Both the position numbers and the translations under genes were made by a program. From the NCBI RefSeq assembly GCF_027532185.1, contig NZ_JAPZSV010000002.1, positions 372,001-436,000 on the forward strand: a DNA stretch of 64,000 bases. The letters run 5' to 3'. The DNA is from Hylemonella sp. (lineage in GTDB: Bacteria; Pseudomonadota; Gammaproteobacteria; Burkholderiales; Burkholderiaceae_C). Shown here piece by piece: positions 1 through 8,618 of the stretch (position 1 is the stretch's first letter; each line of letters opens with the position of its first letter). The notes beneath the pieces are model-generated. The model ran no database searches. It was not told the origin of the DNA and saw only the letters and a program-made list of their open reading frames with translations.

Positions 1-134
1 AGACCCAGCTGCAGGGCGTGGTAGCCGAAGATGTCGACCACCGCCAGATCGAGCTGCTGTTGCTCCCACGCCAACAGATAAGCCCCCGCGGGGCTCTCGA
101 ACCAGTCCTGCAAACCTATAATTCCGGCATTCAT
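1..134 (-). CDS. Class I SAM-dependent methyltransferase, N-terminal fragment (partial)
   Basis: This is the 5' end of a minus-strand gene that runs off the left edge. Reverse-complement translation from the ATG at 134 gives [20 protein letters not shown] and continues open for all 44 visible codons, ending ...FGYHALQLG. That start resembles the short SAM-methyltransferase (YafS-like) found next to gloB in many proteobacteria; the AdoMet-binding motif itself lies outside the window. Its ATG overlaps the ATG of gloB on the opposite strand (shared CATG at 132-135). The assignment rests on the N-terminus and gene context only. The ORF track misses it because it is truncated. Confidence 0.6.
   Translation of the reverse strand, partial: MNAGIIGLQDWFESPAGAYLLAWEQQQLDLAVVDIFGYHALQLG
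117..122 (+). promoter_or_regulatory. Candidate -10 box of gloB
   Basis: A perfect TATAAT lies 10 bp before the gloB ATG, which would place the transcription start within a few bases of the start codon. No good -35 box and no Shine-Dalgarno sequence are visible, so a near-leaderless transcript is possible. It lies inside the coding region of the divergent methyltransferase. Confidence 0.35.
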
Positions 135-900
135 GACCCTGCTTCCACTGCCCGCCTTCGACGACAACTACATCTGGATGCTGCATGACGGCCACCAGGC
201 TCTCGTCGTCGACCCCGGTGATGCACAACCGGTGCTGCAGGCGCTGCAGGCCCAACACCTGCAACTCCAGGCGATTCTAGTCACACACCACCACGCCGAT
301 CACGTGGGCGGTGTTGCCGAACTCCGCGCGGCCACCGGCGCCACGGTCCACGGCCCGGCCGGCGAAGAGATGCCCGAGCCGCTGCAACGCTACAGCGAGG
401 GCGACGGGCTCGACCTGCTGGGCCTGCACTTCGAGGTGCTGGACGTGCCGGGACACACGGCGGGCCACATCGCCTGGTACTGCGCCGACGCCGACGGTGC
501 TCCCCTGCTGTTCTGCGGTGACACACTGTTCTCCGGCGGCTGTGGGCGCCTCTTCGAAGGCACGCCTGCGCAGATGCTCGCCTCGCTCGACAAGCTCGCG
601 GCCCTGCCCGGCCACACCCGCGTGTGCTGCGCCCACGAATACACGCTGAGCAATCTGCGCTTCGCGCGTGCCGTCGAACCCGGCAACGCGGCGCTGCAGC
701 AGTACGTGCAGCAGTGTGAAAGTCTGCGCGCCCGACAGCAACCCACCCTGCCCTCGACCCTGGCGGTCGAGCGCGACATCAACCCCTTCCTGCGCACCCG
801 CGAGCCCGCCGTCGTGCAGGCCGTGCAGCCCCGGGCACAGGCCCGAGACGAGGCCGGCATCTTTGCCGCCCTGCGATTGTGGAAAAACGACTTTCGATGA
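133..900 (+). CDS. gloB: Hydroxyacylglutathione hydrolase (glyoxalase II)
   Basis: The 255-residue product hydrolyses S-D-lactoylglutathione to D-lactate and glutathione in the cytoplasm, the second step of methylglyoxal detoxification. It shows the metallo-beta-lactamase dinuclear metal motif [10 protein letters not shown] (about residues 51-60), the downstream GHTAGH and [13 protein letters not shown] metal segments, and the C-terminal glyoxalase II domain ending in LRLWKNDF. The start [17 protein letters not shown] is canonical for the family. Its stop overlaps the mltD start (ATGA), so the two are probably translationally coupled, the gene order also known from enterobacteria. Confidence 0.95.
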   Translation: MTLLPLPAFDDNYIWMLHDGHQALVVDPGDAQPVLQALQAQHLQLQAILVTHHHADHVGGVAELRAATGATVHGPAGEEMPEPLQRYSEGDGLDLLGLHFEVLDVPGHTAGHIAWYCADADGAPLLFCGDTLFSGGCGRLFEGTPAQMLASLDKLAALPGHTRVCCAHEYTLSNLRFARAVEPGNAALQQYVQQCESLRARQQPTLPSTLAVERDINPFLRTREPAVVQAVQPRAQARDEAGIFAALRLWKNDFR

Positions 901-2339
901 AACTGCTCAGCACCACCGGCCTCGTGGCCCTCCTGCTCCTGCTGGCCGGCTGCGCCAGCAACCCGCCCGGCCCCGGCGCCCAGACCGACGCTCCCTCCTC
1001 CCTCACGACCCATGCCGAGACGGCGTTTCCCGCACCCAGCCGGCACACCCCCATCTACCCGCAGGGCGAACTGACGCCGATCGCTCCCCACGAGCCCGCG
1101 CCGCGCCGCGTGGCTGCCCTCACGCCACCGGACGACCTGTGGGAGCGCATCCGCAGCGGCTTTGCCATGCCCGACCTCGACAGCCCGCTGGTCCCGGGCC
1201 GTGAGCAGTGGTACGCCGCGCGCCCCCAGGATCTGGAGAACATGGCCGAGCGCTCGCGCATGTACCTCTTCCACATCGTCGAGGAGATCGAGCGCCGCGG
1301 CCTGCCCACCGAGCTGGCCCTGCTGCCCTTCATCGAGAGTGCCTACAACCCCCAGGCCTATTCGCATGCACGTGCCGCCGGCATGTGGCAGTTCATCCCC
1401 AGCACCGGAAAGCTCTACCAGCTCAAGCAGAACGCCTTCCGTGACGATCGCCGCGACGTGCTGGCCTCGACGCGTGCCGCGCTCGATTACCTGGAGCGGC
1501 TCTACGGCATGTTCGGTGACTGGCACCTCGCCCTCGCCTCTTACAACTGGGGCGAAGGCAGCGTGGGCCGGGCGATCGCCAAGAACAAGCGCATGAACAA
1601 GGGCACGGGCTACCTGGACCTGAACATGCCCATGGAAACGCGCTACTACATCCCCAAGCTGCAGGCCATGAAGAACATCGTGGCCGATCCCGGCAAGTTC
1701 AACATCAAGCTGCCGGTCATCGAGAACCACCCCTACTTCGACACCGTCAACATCACGCGCGACATCGACGTCGCCCTGGCTGCCAAGCTGGCCGAGGTGC
1801 GGCTGGAAGACTTCAAGGCTCTCAACCCCTCGCTGCACCGCCCGGTCATCCTGGCCGCGGGCACCTCCCAGATCCTGCTGCCCTGGGACAACGCCGCCAT
1901 CTTCCAGCGCAACCTCGACGCCTATGCTGGCGACCGGCTCTCCAGCTGGACCGTCTGGATCGCCCCGCGCAACATGACGCCGACCGAAGCCGCGGAGCGC
2001 GTGAAGATGAGCGAGGCCGACCTGCGCTACGTCAACCGCATCCCGCCTCGCATGCTGATCCGCGCCGGCTCCACCCTGCTGGTGCCCCGACCGGCCAGCC
2101 AGGAACGCGACGTGACCGAACGCATCGCCGACAACGGCCAGCTGCACTTGGCCCGCGAACAGGTGCCGCGCAAGGCCGGTGCACCGCGCCGCACCGTGCT
2201 CAAGGTCGGCCGCAAGGGGGACACCGTGGCCAACATCGCCCAGCGCTACCGCCTGCCCGCCAGCTCGGTGGCGCGCTGGAACAAGGTGAGCGAAAAAGCC
2301 GTCTTCAAGGCCGGCGACAAGGTCATCGTCTTCCTCTGA
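897..2339 (+). CDS. mltD: Membrane-bound lytic murein transglycosylase D
   Basis: This lipoprotein cleaves peptidoglycan glycan strands to 1,6-anhydro ends in the periplasm. I choose the ATG at 897, overlapping the gloB stop, because it begins directly with a lipoprotein signal ([19 protein letters not shown], lipobox LAGC); the track start at 879 adds six residues inside gloB. The SLT catalytic domain is visible around [21 protein letters not shown], where the first E is the presumed catalytic acid, followed by the YNWGEG segment. One LysM peptidoglycan-binding repeat closes the protein ([18 protein letters not shown] to the end). Length 480 residues. Confidence 0.93.
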   Translation: MKLLSTTGLVALLLLLAGCASNPPGPGAQTDAPSSLTTHAETAFPAPSRHTPIYPQGELTPIAPHEPAPRRVAALTPPDDLWERIRSGFAMPDLDSPLVPGREQWYAARPQDLENMAERSRMYLFHIVEEIERRGLPTELALLPFIESAYNPQAYSHARAAGMWQFIPSTGKLYQLKQNAFRDDRRDVLASTRAALDYLERLYGMFGDWHLALASYNWGEGSVGRAIAKNKRMNKGTGYLDLNMPMETRYYIPKLQAMKNIVADPGKFNIKLPVIENHPYFDTVNITRDIDVALAAKLAEVRLEDFKALNPSLHRPVILAAGTSQILLPWDNAAIFQRNLDAYAGDRLSSWTVWIAPRNMTPTEAAERVKMSEADLRYVNRIPPRMLIRAGSTLLVPRPASQERDVTERIADNGQLHLAREQVPRKAGAPRRTVLKVGRKGDTVANIAQRYRLPASSVARWNKVSEKAVFKAGDKVIVFL

Positions 2340-2360
2340 GCCCGGGCCCGCAGGCCACGC

Positions 2361-3206
2361 TCAGAGCTTCTCGGTCTCGCCCGCGCGCGGCTGCCACTTC
2401 ATCAGGCGCCGCTCGATGCGGCCTACCAGCCCGTCCAGCAGCAACGCGAAGGCCGTCAGAACGACGATGCCCGCAAACACCGTGTTGACGTCGAACGTGC
2501 CCTCGGCCTGCAGGATCAGATAGCCCACGCCGCGCGCCGAGCCCAGGTACTCGCCCACCACCGCCCCCACGAAAGCCAGGCCCACCGAGGTGTGCAGGCT
2601 GGAAAACACCCAAGCCGTGGCACTGGGGAGGTAGACGGTGCGCAGCAACTGCCTTTGATTCGCGCCTAACATCCGCGCATTCGCCAGCACCACGGGGCTG
2701 ACCTCGCGCACGCCCTGGTAGACGTTGAAGAAGACGATGAAAAACACCAGGGTCACGGCCAGTGCCACCTTGCTCCAGATCCCTAAGCCGAACCACATGG
2801 CGAAGATGGGCGCCAGGATCACGCGCGGCATGGCATTGGCCGCCTTGATGTAAGGGTCGAGGATCGCGCTCGCCATGGGCGACAGCGCCAGCCAGAGCCC
2901 GCAGACCAGGCCCAGCACGGTCCCGATGCCGAAGGCCAGAAAAGTCTCCAGCAGCGTGGTGCCCAGATGGCGGTAGATGTCGGCGTTGCCGCTCAATCCA
3001 TCGGGAAACAGGACGTTGGGCGCCACGGCCCAGGGCAGGAACCAGGACCAGATGCGCCCGGCCACCTGGACGGGATCGCCCAGAAAGAAGGCCAGCTTGG
3101 CATCACGCGAGGCCATTTGCCAGAGGCCCAGGAAGGCCAGCAGCACCCCCAGCTGCCACCAGCGCAGATTGCCGGCCCGGGGCTTGAGCCGCTGCCAAAA
3201 GCTCAT
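2361..3206 (-). CDS. ABC transporter permease, SsuC/TauC type
   Basis: This is an inner-membrane permease of the nitrate/sulfonate/taurine importer family, 281 residues, with about six membrane segments. The EAA loop is recognisable in the stretch around REVSPVVLANARMLGANQRQLL. It overlaps the ATPase gene by 4 bp (ATGA), so the two are coupled. The substrate cannot be told from sequence: family members carry sulfonates, taurine, nitrate or pyrimidine precursors. The cognate binding protein is most likely the one encoded at 5895-6941, three genes upstream on the same strand. Confidence 0.88.
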   Translation of the reverse strand: MSFWQRLKPRAGNLRWWQLGVLLAFLGLWQMASRDAKLAFFLGDPVQVAGRIWSWFLPWAVAPNVLFPDGLSGNADIYRHLGTTLLETFLAFGIGTVLGLVCGLWLALSPMASAILDPYIKAANAMPRVILAPIFAMWFGLGIWSKVALAVTLVFFIVFFNVYQGVREVSPVVLANARMLGANQRQLLRTVYLPSATAWVFSSLHTSVGLAFVGAVVGEYLGSARGVGYLILQAEGTFDVNTVFAGIVVLTAFALLLDGLVGRIERRLMKWQPRAGETEKL

Positions 3207-4024
3207 GCGGCCTTCCTCAGCTGCTGCTGGTAGCCCTTGAGCACCTCCTCGCGCAGCACGTCCCAGATCTGACGGTGCAGCTCGACGAAACGCGGTGTGT
3301 TGCGCACCTCAGCCACGTTGCGGGGGCGCGGCAGGTCGATGACGAACTCCCCGATCGGACGGGTCGCCGGGCCGGCCGAGAGCACCACCACGCGGTCACT
3401 CATGGCAATGGCCTCGTCCAGGTCGTGCGTGATGAAGAGCACGGCCTTCTTCTTGGCGCTCCAGAGTTCGAGCACCTCGTTCTCCATGAGCTGGCGCGTC
3501 TGCACGTCCAGCGCACTGAAGGGCTCGTCCATGAGGATGATGTCCGGATCCAGCGCCAGGGTCTGGGCCAGGGCCGTGCGTTTGCGCATGCCCCCCGAGA
3601 GCTGGTGCGGATAGCGGTCGCCAAAGCCCGCCAGGCCCACGCGCGCCAGCCAGTCCCCGGCCTGGGCGCGCGCCTCGGCCTCGGGCACGTCGCGGTACTG
3701 CAGGCCCAGCAGAACATTGTCCAGCGCGCTGCGCCAGGGCAGCAGGGCATCGGCCTGGAACATATAGCCCGCACGCCGGTTCAGCCCGCGCAGCGGCTCC
3801 CCGAAGACCCGCACCTCGCCCGCGCTCGGCGCCAGCAGGCCCGCGCCCACATTGAGCAAGGTGGACTTGCCGCAGCCCGTGGGGCCGACCACCGAGACGA
3901 ACTCGCCCGCCGCCACGCGCAACGTGGTGTCGGCCACCGCCGTGTAGGACGGTCCGCCGCCGGGCGCGGCAAAGGTGCAGGTGATGCCCTGCAGCTCCAG
4001 CGCGTGTGCGGCAGGATGCGTCAT
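3203..4024 (-). CDS. ABC transporter ATP-binding protein, SsuB/TauB type
   Basis: This cytoplasmic ATPase powers the importer whose permease lies just downstream. It has Walker A GPTGCGKST, signature LSGGMRKRTALAQ, Walker B ILMDEPFSALD and the switch histidine in FITHDLDEA. Note LSGGMRKR where most members have LSGGMRQR. Length 273 residues is normal. It is the fourth gene after the three lipoprotein genes in a compact minus-strand run, which suggests a single transcript from the binding-protein gene. Confidence 0.9.
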   Translation of the reverse strand: MTHPAAHALELQGITCTFAAPGGGPSYTAVADTTLRVAAGEFVSVVGPTGCGKSTLLNVGAGLLAPSAGEVRVFGEPLRGLNRRAGYMFQADALLPWRSALDNVLLGLQYRDVPEAEARAQAGDWLARVGLAGFGDRYPHQLSGGMRKRTALAQTLALDPDIILMDEPFSALDVQTRQLMENEVLELWSAKKKAVLFITHDLDEAIAMSDRVVVLSAGPATRPIGEFVIDLPRPRNVAEVRNTPRFVELHRQIWDVLREEVLKGYQQQLRKAA

Positions 4025-4033
4025 GTGCCAGGC

Positions 4034-4675
4034 TCAGGGCCGCACCGGAACGGCCAGCGACTTGCGCAGGGTGAGGCTGCGCCCGAAACGGCGCTGGAAC
4101 TCGGCGTTCGCGCTGGCGTAGTCGTCGCGTACCTGCACCCGGGTGGTCCCGAAGAACTCGTCGCGGTGGTAGCGGATGGTTCCGATGTAGACGGCCTGGT
4201 CGCCGGGCTTGAGATCGACGCGGAACAGGCCCTGCAAAGGCGCCACGCCATCGTCAACGCGCGCGTTCGGCGACACCACGCGGATCTCCGCCCGCATCAC
4301 CACCCAGGTCTTGAGGATGTAGAAAGGCTGGGCTGGATGGTTGACGAAGAAGTGTTCTCCGAAGGTCGCGTTGATGCGCTGCTTCATGTCCCCCAGGGCC
4401 GGACGGTCCACGTCGCGCAGTTCCTCGCCCACGATCACCATGCCCAGGCGGTCGTACTCGGCGTAACGCGCGCTCAGTTTCTGTTCGCCGGGCTTGAGCG
4501 GTGGGTCGAGCTCGATGCGGCCCACCACGAGAACCTCGCCCGAGGGCAGATCGGCGAGCTTCTCGACGGACTGGATGCGGCTCGTCGGCACGCAGGCCGT
4601 CAACAGCAGGGCGGCAGTCCCCATCCAGACCAGGCGGCACAGCAGCGCCAGACGGTATCGCACCAGGGTCATCAT
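4034..4675 (-). CDS. Putative lipoprotein of unknown function
   Basis: I do not recognise the 213-residue product. The N-terminus is a signal peptide with a lipobox (ALLLTAC), so the mature protein should be membrane-anchored in the envelope. After the cysteine there is a segment SGEVLVVGRIELDPPL that could start a beta-rich domain, and no catalytic motif is evident. It starts 4 bp inside the end of the next upstream lipoprotein gene (4672-4675 overlap) and ends 9 bp before the ABC ATPase gene, so it is probably co-transcribed with both. Confidence 0.75.
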   Translation of the reverse strand: MMTLVRYRLALLCRLVWMGTAALLLTACVPTSRIQSVEKLADLPSGEVLVVGRIELDPPLKPGEQKLSARYAEYDRLGMVIVGEELRDVDRPALGDMKQRINATFGEHFFVNHPAQPFYILKTWVVMRAEIRVVSPNARVDDGVAPLQGLFRVDLKPGDQAVYIGTIRYHRDEFFGTTRVQVRDDYASANAEFQRRFGRSLTLRKSLAVPVRP

Positions 4676-5205
4676 TTCCTCCTCAGTTCAGCGATGCGGT
4701 CGCTCAGGCGCGCCTCCCACTGCGTGCCCTTGAGCCAGTCAAATGTCTGCAGGCGCTGCAACAGTTCCAGTTCGGAAGGCGCGTTGACCCGTTCGACGTC
4801 AAATTGGCCGGACTTCAGCCGGACATAGCGATAGGCGCCCAGGAAATAGATCCCCGGCTTTTCGATCCGGACAGCCGTCTGGTTGCGGCCATAGAGCGGG
4901 AAGTCATACAGATGGTTCGGCCCCTCCAGCCGCGCGAGCTGGTAGGAACCCGGGGGCAGAAAGGCCTGGCTCAAGAGCCGGCCGTCATCGGCCACATTCA
5001 TGTGCCAGTAGCCCTCCTCGCCCTGCGGCTTGAGGCTGGCGGCGTAGATCTTCTTGCTGGGTGCGCCCGTCATGTCGATGTAGGCGAACACCAGGGAATT
5101 GCTTGGGTCGTTGATGTCGCGTCGGGGCCCGATGCCATCGCTGCTGCAGGCCGCCAGCCCGGCACACAGCAGCAGGACGCAGAAAGTCCGGAACAGGGTT
5201 TTCAT
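4672..5205 (-). CDS. Putative lipoprotein, paralogue of the next gene
   Basis: The 177-residue product has a lipoprotein signal (LLLCAGLAAC) and then a domain beginning IGPRRDINDPSNSLVFAYIDM. It is clearly paralogous to the product of 5252-5812: both share DINDP(S/T)NSLVFAY, SLKPQGEEGYWHMNVA, LPPG(S/A)YQL, KPGIYFLG(A/S)YRY, PSELELLQRL and a C-terminal RIAEL(R)(R/K)K. The domain resembles small beta-sandwich lipoproteins of the DUF2846 kind, but I cannot confirm this. Function is unknown. Confidence 0.75.
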   Translation of the reverse strand: MKTLFRTFCVLLLCAGLAACSSDGIGPRRDINDPSNSLVFAYIDMTGAPSKKIYAASLKPQGEEGYWHMNVADDGRLLSQAFLPPGSYQLARLEGPNHLYDFPLYGRNQTAVRIEKPGIYFLGAYRYVRLKSGQFDVERVNAPSELELLQRLQTFDWLKGTQWEARLSDRIAELRRK

Positions 5206-5251
5206 GATCGCTTCTTTCAGGGGACTTCAACAGGTGTCGCGCGCAAACGCG

Positions 5252-5812
5252 TCACTTCTTTCTCAGCTCGGCGATACGGCTACGGATGCGGGTCTCCCAC
5301 TGTGTACCCTTGACCCAGCTTTCCTTCTCCAGTCGCTGGAGCAACTCCAGTTCCGAGGGCTGGTTGGTGCGCTGAATCGCAAACTTGCCCTCCTCGAAGA
5401 AGCCGGTCTTGACCTTGGTGTAGCGGTAGGAACCCAGGAAGTAGATGCCGGGCTTCTGGATGCGCACCGCCGTCTCGTTGCGGCCGTAGGCGGGGAAGCG
5501 ATAGACGTTGTTGCCGGCGAAGAAGCCCGAGCCCTCCAGCTGGGACAGCTGGTAGGCCCCCGGCGGCAGGTAGGGCTGGCTCAGCAGCTGGCCGTCCTTG
5601 GCCACGTTCATGTGCCAGTAGCCCTCTTCACCCTGGGGCTTGAGGCTGGCACCGTCAATCTTGGTCGGGGCCTCGCTCATGTCGACATAGGCGAAGACCA
5701 GGGAGTTGGTCGGGTCGTTGATGTCACGCTCGGGGCCGATCGAGCTGCTGCCGCAGGCAGCGAGCAGGGCCAGCGAGGCCAGCAGGCCACAGCGGTACAG
5801 GAATTGGATCAT
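5252..5812 (-). CDS. Putative lipoprotein, tandem paralogue
   Basis: I start this at the ATG at 5812 (MIQFLYRCGLLASLALLAAC), not at the track start 6181, because this start has a signal peptide with lipobox LLAAC and an upstream GGGAG Shine-Dalgarno. The extra upstream residues in the track would run into the binding-protein gene in another frame. The 186-residue product matches its downstream neighbour along its whole length but carries short insertions (GSGFFAGNN and FFEEGKFA). Function is unknown; it is probably an envelope lipoprotein. Confidence 0.78.
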   Translation of the reverse strand: MIQFLYRCGLLASLALLAACGSSSIGPERDINDPTNSLVFAYVDMSEAPTKIDGASLKPQGEEGYWHMNVAKDGQLLSQPYLPPGAYQLSQLEGSGFFAGNNVYRFPAYGRNETAVRIQKPGIYFLGSYRYTKVKTGFFEEGKFAIQRTNQPSELELLQRLEKESWVKGTQWETRIRSRIAELRKK

Positions 5813-5859
5813 GGTGTCTCCCAATGTGGATGATTCTGCGGTGGTGCGCCCCGCCCTCG

Positions 5860-5892
5860 CCCGCCGGCGTTGGTGCCCTGGCGCCTGGCGGG
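5860..5892. repeat. Strong hairpin between binding-protein and lipoprotein genes
   Basis: CCCGCCGGCG (5860-5869) pairs with CGCC-T-GGCGGG (5882-5892), giving a 10 bp stem with one bulge and a 12-base loop. It sits just after the binding-protein stop on the minus strand and is not followed by a T run, so it looks more like an mRNA-stabilising or attenuating hairpin than a classical terminator. Confidence 0.5.
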
Positions 5893-5894
5893 TC

Positions 5895-6941
5895 TCAGGC
5901 CTTGAAACGTGCCTTGGCCCGGGCCGCGAACTGGTTGGTCCAGGTTCGGGCCAGGTCGATGCGGTCGGCCTTGAGCGTGCTGTCGAAGCTGGCCAGCGCA
6001 CGCAGCGCCGTCTTGCCCCCCTCTTCGGGGAACATGCCATCGATGGCCAGCGCCTCGCGCACCTTGTCGAAGGAGGCGAGATAGAGCCCGCGGTCTCCCA
6101 GCAGATAGGACTCGGGCACGGTCTTGATGATGTCACTCGGGCCGGCTGTCTGCAGCCACTTGAGCGCGTGCACCATGGCATAGGTCAGGGCCTGGGCCGT
6201 GACCGGGTTCTTCTGCACGAACTCCAGCGGCGCATAGAGGCAGCCTGCCGGCATGGGGCCACCGAAGACCTCGCGCGTGCCCTTGAGCGTGCGGGTGTCG
6301 AAGACCACCCGTACATCGCCCTTCTGCTCCAGCATGGTCATGACCGGGTCGATGTTGCAGATGGCGTCGATCTGGCCCGAGCGCAATGCGGTCAAGGCGC
6401 CAGCGGACGTGCCCACGCCGATGAAGCTCACGTCCGCGGCCTTGATGCCGGCGCGCGAAAGCACGAGGTTGGCCATCATGTTTGTGGACGAACCTGGCGC
6501 CGTCACGCCGATCTTCTTGCCCTTGAGATCGGCCACGCTCTTGTAGTGCGGCAGGGTCTTGTTCGAGATGCCCAGCGCGATCTGCGGTGCACGCCCCTGC
6601 AGCACGAAGGCCTGGAACATCTGGCCCTTGTTCTGCAGGTTGATGGTGTGCTCGTAGGCCCCGCTGACCACATCGGCCGAGCCGCCCACCACGGCCTGCA
6701 GCGCGCGGGCGCCGCCGGCGAAATCGCTGATCTCGACATCCAGGCCCTCGGCCTTGAAGTAGCCGAGTTGCTCGGCGATGGTCAGCGGCAAGTAGTAGAA
6801 GGAGGCCTTGCCGCCCACGGCGATGGCCACCTTGCTCTTCTCAGGCTTGGGGTCGGCCGCCAGGGCCGGGGCCGCGACGCCGGCCACAGCGAATGCAGTG
6901 CCGGCGGTGAACAGGCGTCGGTTGATGCGTAGGTCGGACAT
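5895..6941 (-). CDS. ABC transporter substrate-binding protein, SsuA/THI5-like
   Basis: This is a 348-residue periplasmic binding protein of the nitrate/sulfonate/HMP-precursor family. The N-terminus has a twin-arginine-like signal (INRRLFTAG followed by a hydrophobic segment and APALAA cleavage site). The mature part shows the family pattern ASFYYLPLTIAEQLGYFKAEGLDVE and GKKIGVTAPGSSTNM. It is the first gene of the run that continues through three lipoprotein genes to the ATPase and permease. Substrate is undetermined. Confidence 0.88.
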   Translation of the reverse strand: MSDLRINRRLFTAGTAFAVAGVAAPALAADPKPEKSKVAIAVGGKASFYYLPLTIAEQLGYFKAEGLDVEISDFAGGARALQAVVGGSADVVSGAYEHTINLQNKGQMFQAFVLQGRAPQIALGISNKTLPHYKSVADLKGKKIGVTAPGSSTNMMANLVLSRAGIKAADVSFIGVGTSAGALTALRSGQIDAICNIDPVMTMLEQKGDVRVVFDTRTLKGTREVFGGPMPAGCLYAPLEFVQKNPVTAQALTYAMVHALKWLQTAGPSDIIKTVPESYLLGDRGLYLASFDKVREALAIDGMFPEEGGKTALRALASFDSTLKADRIDLARTWTNQFAARAKARFKA

Positions 6942-7064
6942 GATGTTCGGCTTCCCTGTCTTGCGTTTCTTGATCCCCGAGGCTACCCAAGCGGCGCGGC
7001 CGACGCATCAGGAAACTTCCCGACCGGGTTTCCCCCTAAGGCCACTGCTGCGCCGCGGCGCGGC

Positions 7065-7478
7065 TCAGTGATAACCCAGGAAAAAAATGGCGATATTGGT
7101 CACCAGACCCAGGGTCCAGAGCACCGAGCGCGCCGTGCTCATGCCCGAGACGTAGGCCATGATGTAGATCAGGCGCAGGAAGACGAAGAGAAAGGCCAGC
7201 ATGTCCAGCCGCAGCTGGTGGGCGCCCATCAGGTGGGCGACGATGACCGCCCCGATGAAAAAGGGCAGCGCCTCGAAGCTGTTCTGCTGCGCGGCATTCG
7301 CACGTGCGCGCCATTCGGTCTGGCGGGCCAACCAGGCGCGCGGGTTGTCGTTGTCATAGCCCCCCTCCTTGCGCGGCTTGCCCACCATGCCGGACTTGGC
7401 CAGGACCGCGCAGGCGATGGGGAGCAGCGCGGCAATGAGGACACACCAGTAGGCCAGGGTGAAGCGGGCGAAGGTCAT
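7065..7478 (-). CDS. MAPEG family membrane protein
   Basis: This is a 137-residue integral membrane protein with four predicted membrane helices, matching the MAPEG superfamily (relatives of microsomal glutathione S-transferase). The motif ARANAAQQNSFEALPFF after the first helix is characteristic of the bacterial MAPEG group, which has E/N residues around the glutathione site. Bacterial members mostly lack a defined substrate. It stands alone between the ABC-transporter operon and recR. Confidence 0.85.
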   Translation of the reverse strand: MTFARFTLAYWCVLIAALLPIACAVLAKSGMVGKPRKEGGYDNDNPRAWLARQTEWRARANAAQQNSFEALPFFIGAVIVAHLMGAHQLRLDMLAFLFVFLRLIYIMAYVSGMSTARSVLWTLGLVTNIAIFFLGYH

Positions 7479-7547
7479 GATGGGAACGTCAAAAGGAAGA
7501 GAGGAAAGAGGTGTCGAGGAGCGGGCCGGACTGCGCCGGATTATCCT

Positions 7548-8138
7548 TCAGCGCCGATCCACCAGCGCGTGGGCAATGGTGCCCAGGTCCACGTACTCCA
7601 GCTCGCTGCCGATGGGCACGCCGCGCGCCAGCCGGGTGAAGGCCACGCCACGTGCCTTGAGCCCCTCGGCGATCACATGCGCCGTGGTCTCCCCCTCGGC
7701 GGTGAAATTGGTGGCCAGGATGACCTCGCGCACCGTGCCGTCACTGGCCCGCTCGAGCAGGCCCTTGATGCCGATGTCGCGCGGACCGATGCCGTCGAGC
7801 GGGCTGAGCTTGCCCATGAGCACGTAGTACAGGCCCTTGTAAGCACCCGTGCGCTCCAGCGCCATCTGGTCGGCCGGCGTCTCCACCACGCAGAGCTTGC
7901 TGGCATCACGCGCCGAGTCGCCGCAGGTGCCGCAAACCTCGGCTTCGCTGAAGGTATGGCAGCGCGTGCAATGGCGCACGCTCGTAGCCGCCTCCTGCAG
8001 CGCGCGCGAAAGCAGCTGCGCCCCCTCGCGGTCATGCTGCAGCAGATGAAAGGCCATGCGCGACGCCGACTTCACCCCCACGCCCGGCAAGCGGCGCAGG
8101 GCCTGGATCAGCGCGTCAAGGGAGTGAGCGTCGGACAT
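7548..8138 (-). CDS. recR: Recombination mediator protein RecR
   Basis: RecR (196 residues) works with RecO and RecF in loading RecA at gaps. It shows the helix-hairpin-helix region [17 protein letters not shown], the four-cysteine zinc finger [18 protein letters not shown], and a Toprim domain beginning [26 protein letters not shown] with the acidic GIGPRDIGI segment. It is the third gene of the conserved dnaX-ybaB-recR order, about 140 bp after ybaB. Confidence 0.96.
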   Translation of the reverse strand: MSDAHSLDALIQALRRLPGVGVKSASRMAFHLLQHDREGAQLLSRALQEAATSVRHCTRCHTFSEAEVCGTCGDSARDASKLCVVETPADQMALERTGAYKGLYYVLMGKLSPLDGIGPRDIGIKGLLERASDGTVREVILATNFTAEGETTAHVIAEGLKARGVAFTRLARGVPIGSELEYVDLGTIAHALVDRR

Positions 8139-8277
8139 GGATTAACCAACAATGCTTCGGGGCGTAGCGAGCGGGCGTCAGGCGAGGCGCGGGTGGCGGG
8201 AAACCGGAATGGACTTGAGGTCCATGAGGATTTCCCGACGGGCCCCGCAACGACGCATCACGCCCGCGCAGTAGCCC

Positions 8278-8610
8278 TCAGAACGGGAATTTCATGCCGC
8301 CGGGAAGGCCTGGCATCCCTGCGGTGAGCTTGCCCATCTTTTCCTGCGAGGTCTCCTCGGCCTTGCGCACGGCGGCGTTGAAGGCGGCGGCGACCAGGTC
8401 TTCCAGCATGTCCTTGTCCTCGGCCAACAGGCTGGGATCGATGGTCACGCGCTTGACGTCGTGCTTGCAGGTCATGACGACCTTGACCAGGCCGGCACCG
8501 GATTCACCGCTGACCTCGATGAAGGCCAGTTCCTCCTGGGCCTTCTTGAGGTTGTCCTGCATGGCCTGGGCCTGCTTCATGAGGCCGGCGAGTTGTCCTT
8601 TGTTGAACAT
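8278..8610 (-). CDS. YbaB/EbfC family nucleoid-associated protein
   Basis: This 110-residue DNA-binding protein has the typical start [21 protein letters not shown] and the central strand [21 protein letters not shown] of the family, and ends in GMKFPF. It forms dimers that bind DNA and is normally found between dnaX and recR, as here; it begins 8 bp after the dnaX stop, so it is probably co-transcribed with dnaX. Confidence 0.94.
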   Translation of the reverse strand: MFNKGQLAGLMKQAQAMQDNLKKAQEELAFIEVSGESGAGLVKVVMTCKHDVKRVTIDPSLLAEDKDMLEDLVAAAFNAAVRKAEETSQEKMGKLTAGMPGLPGGMKFPF

Positions 8611-8618
8611 GGTGTTCC

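Noticed and set aside
390-2147. 585-residue minus-strand ORF opposite gloB and mltD
   Set aside because: It is an antisense shadow created by high GC at third codon positions; the product has no recognisable domain and both real genes opposite are certain.
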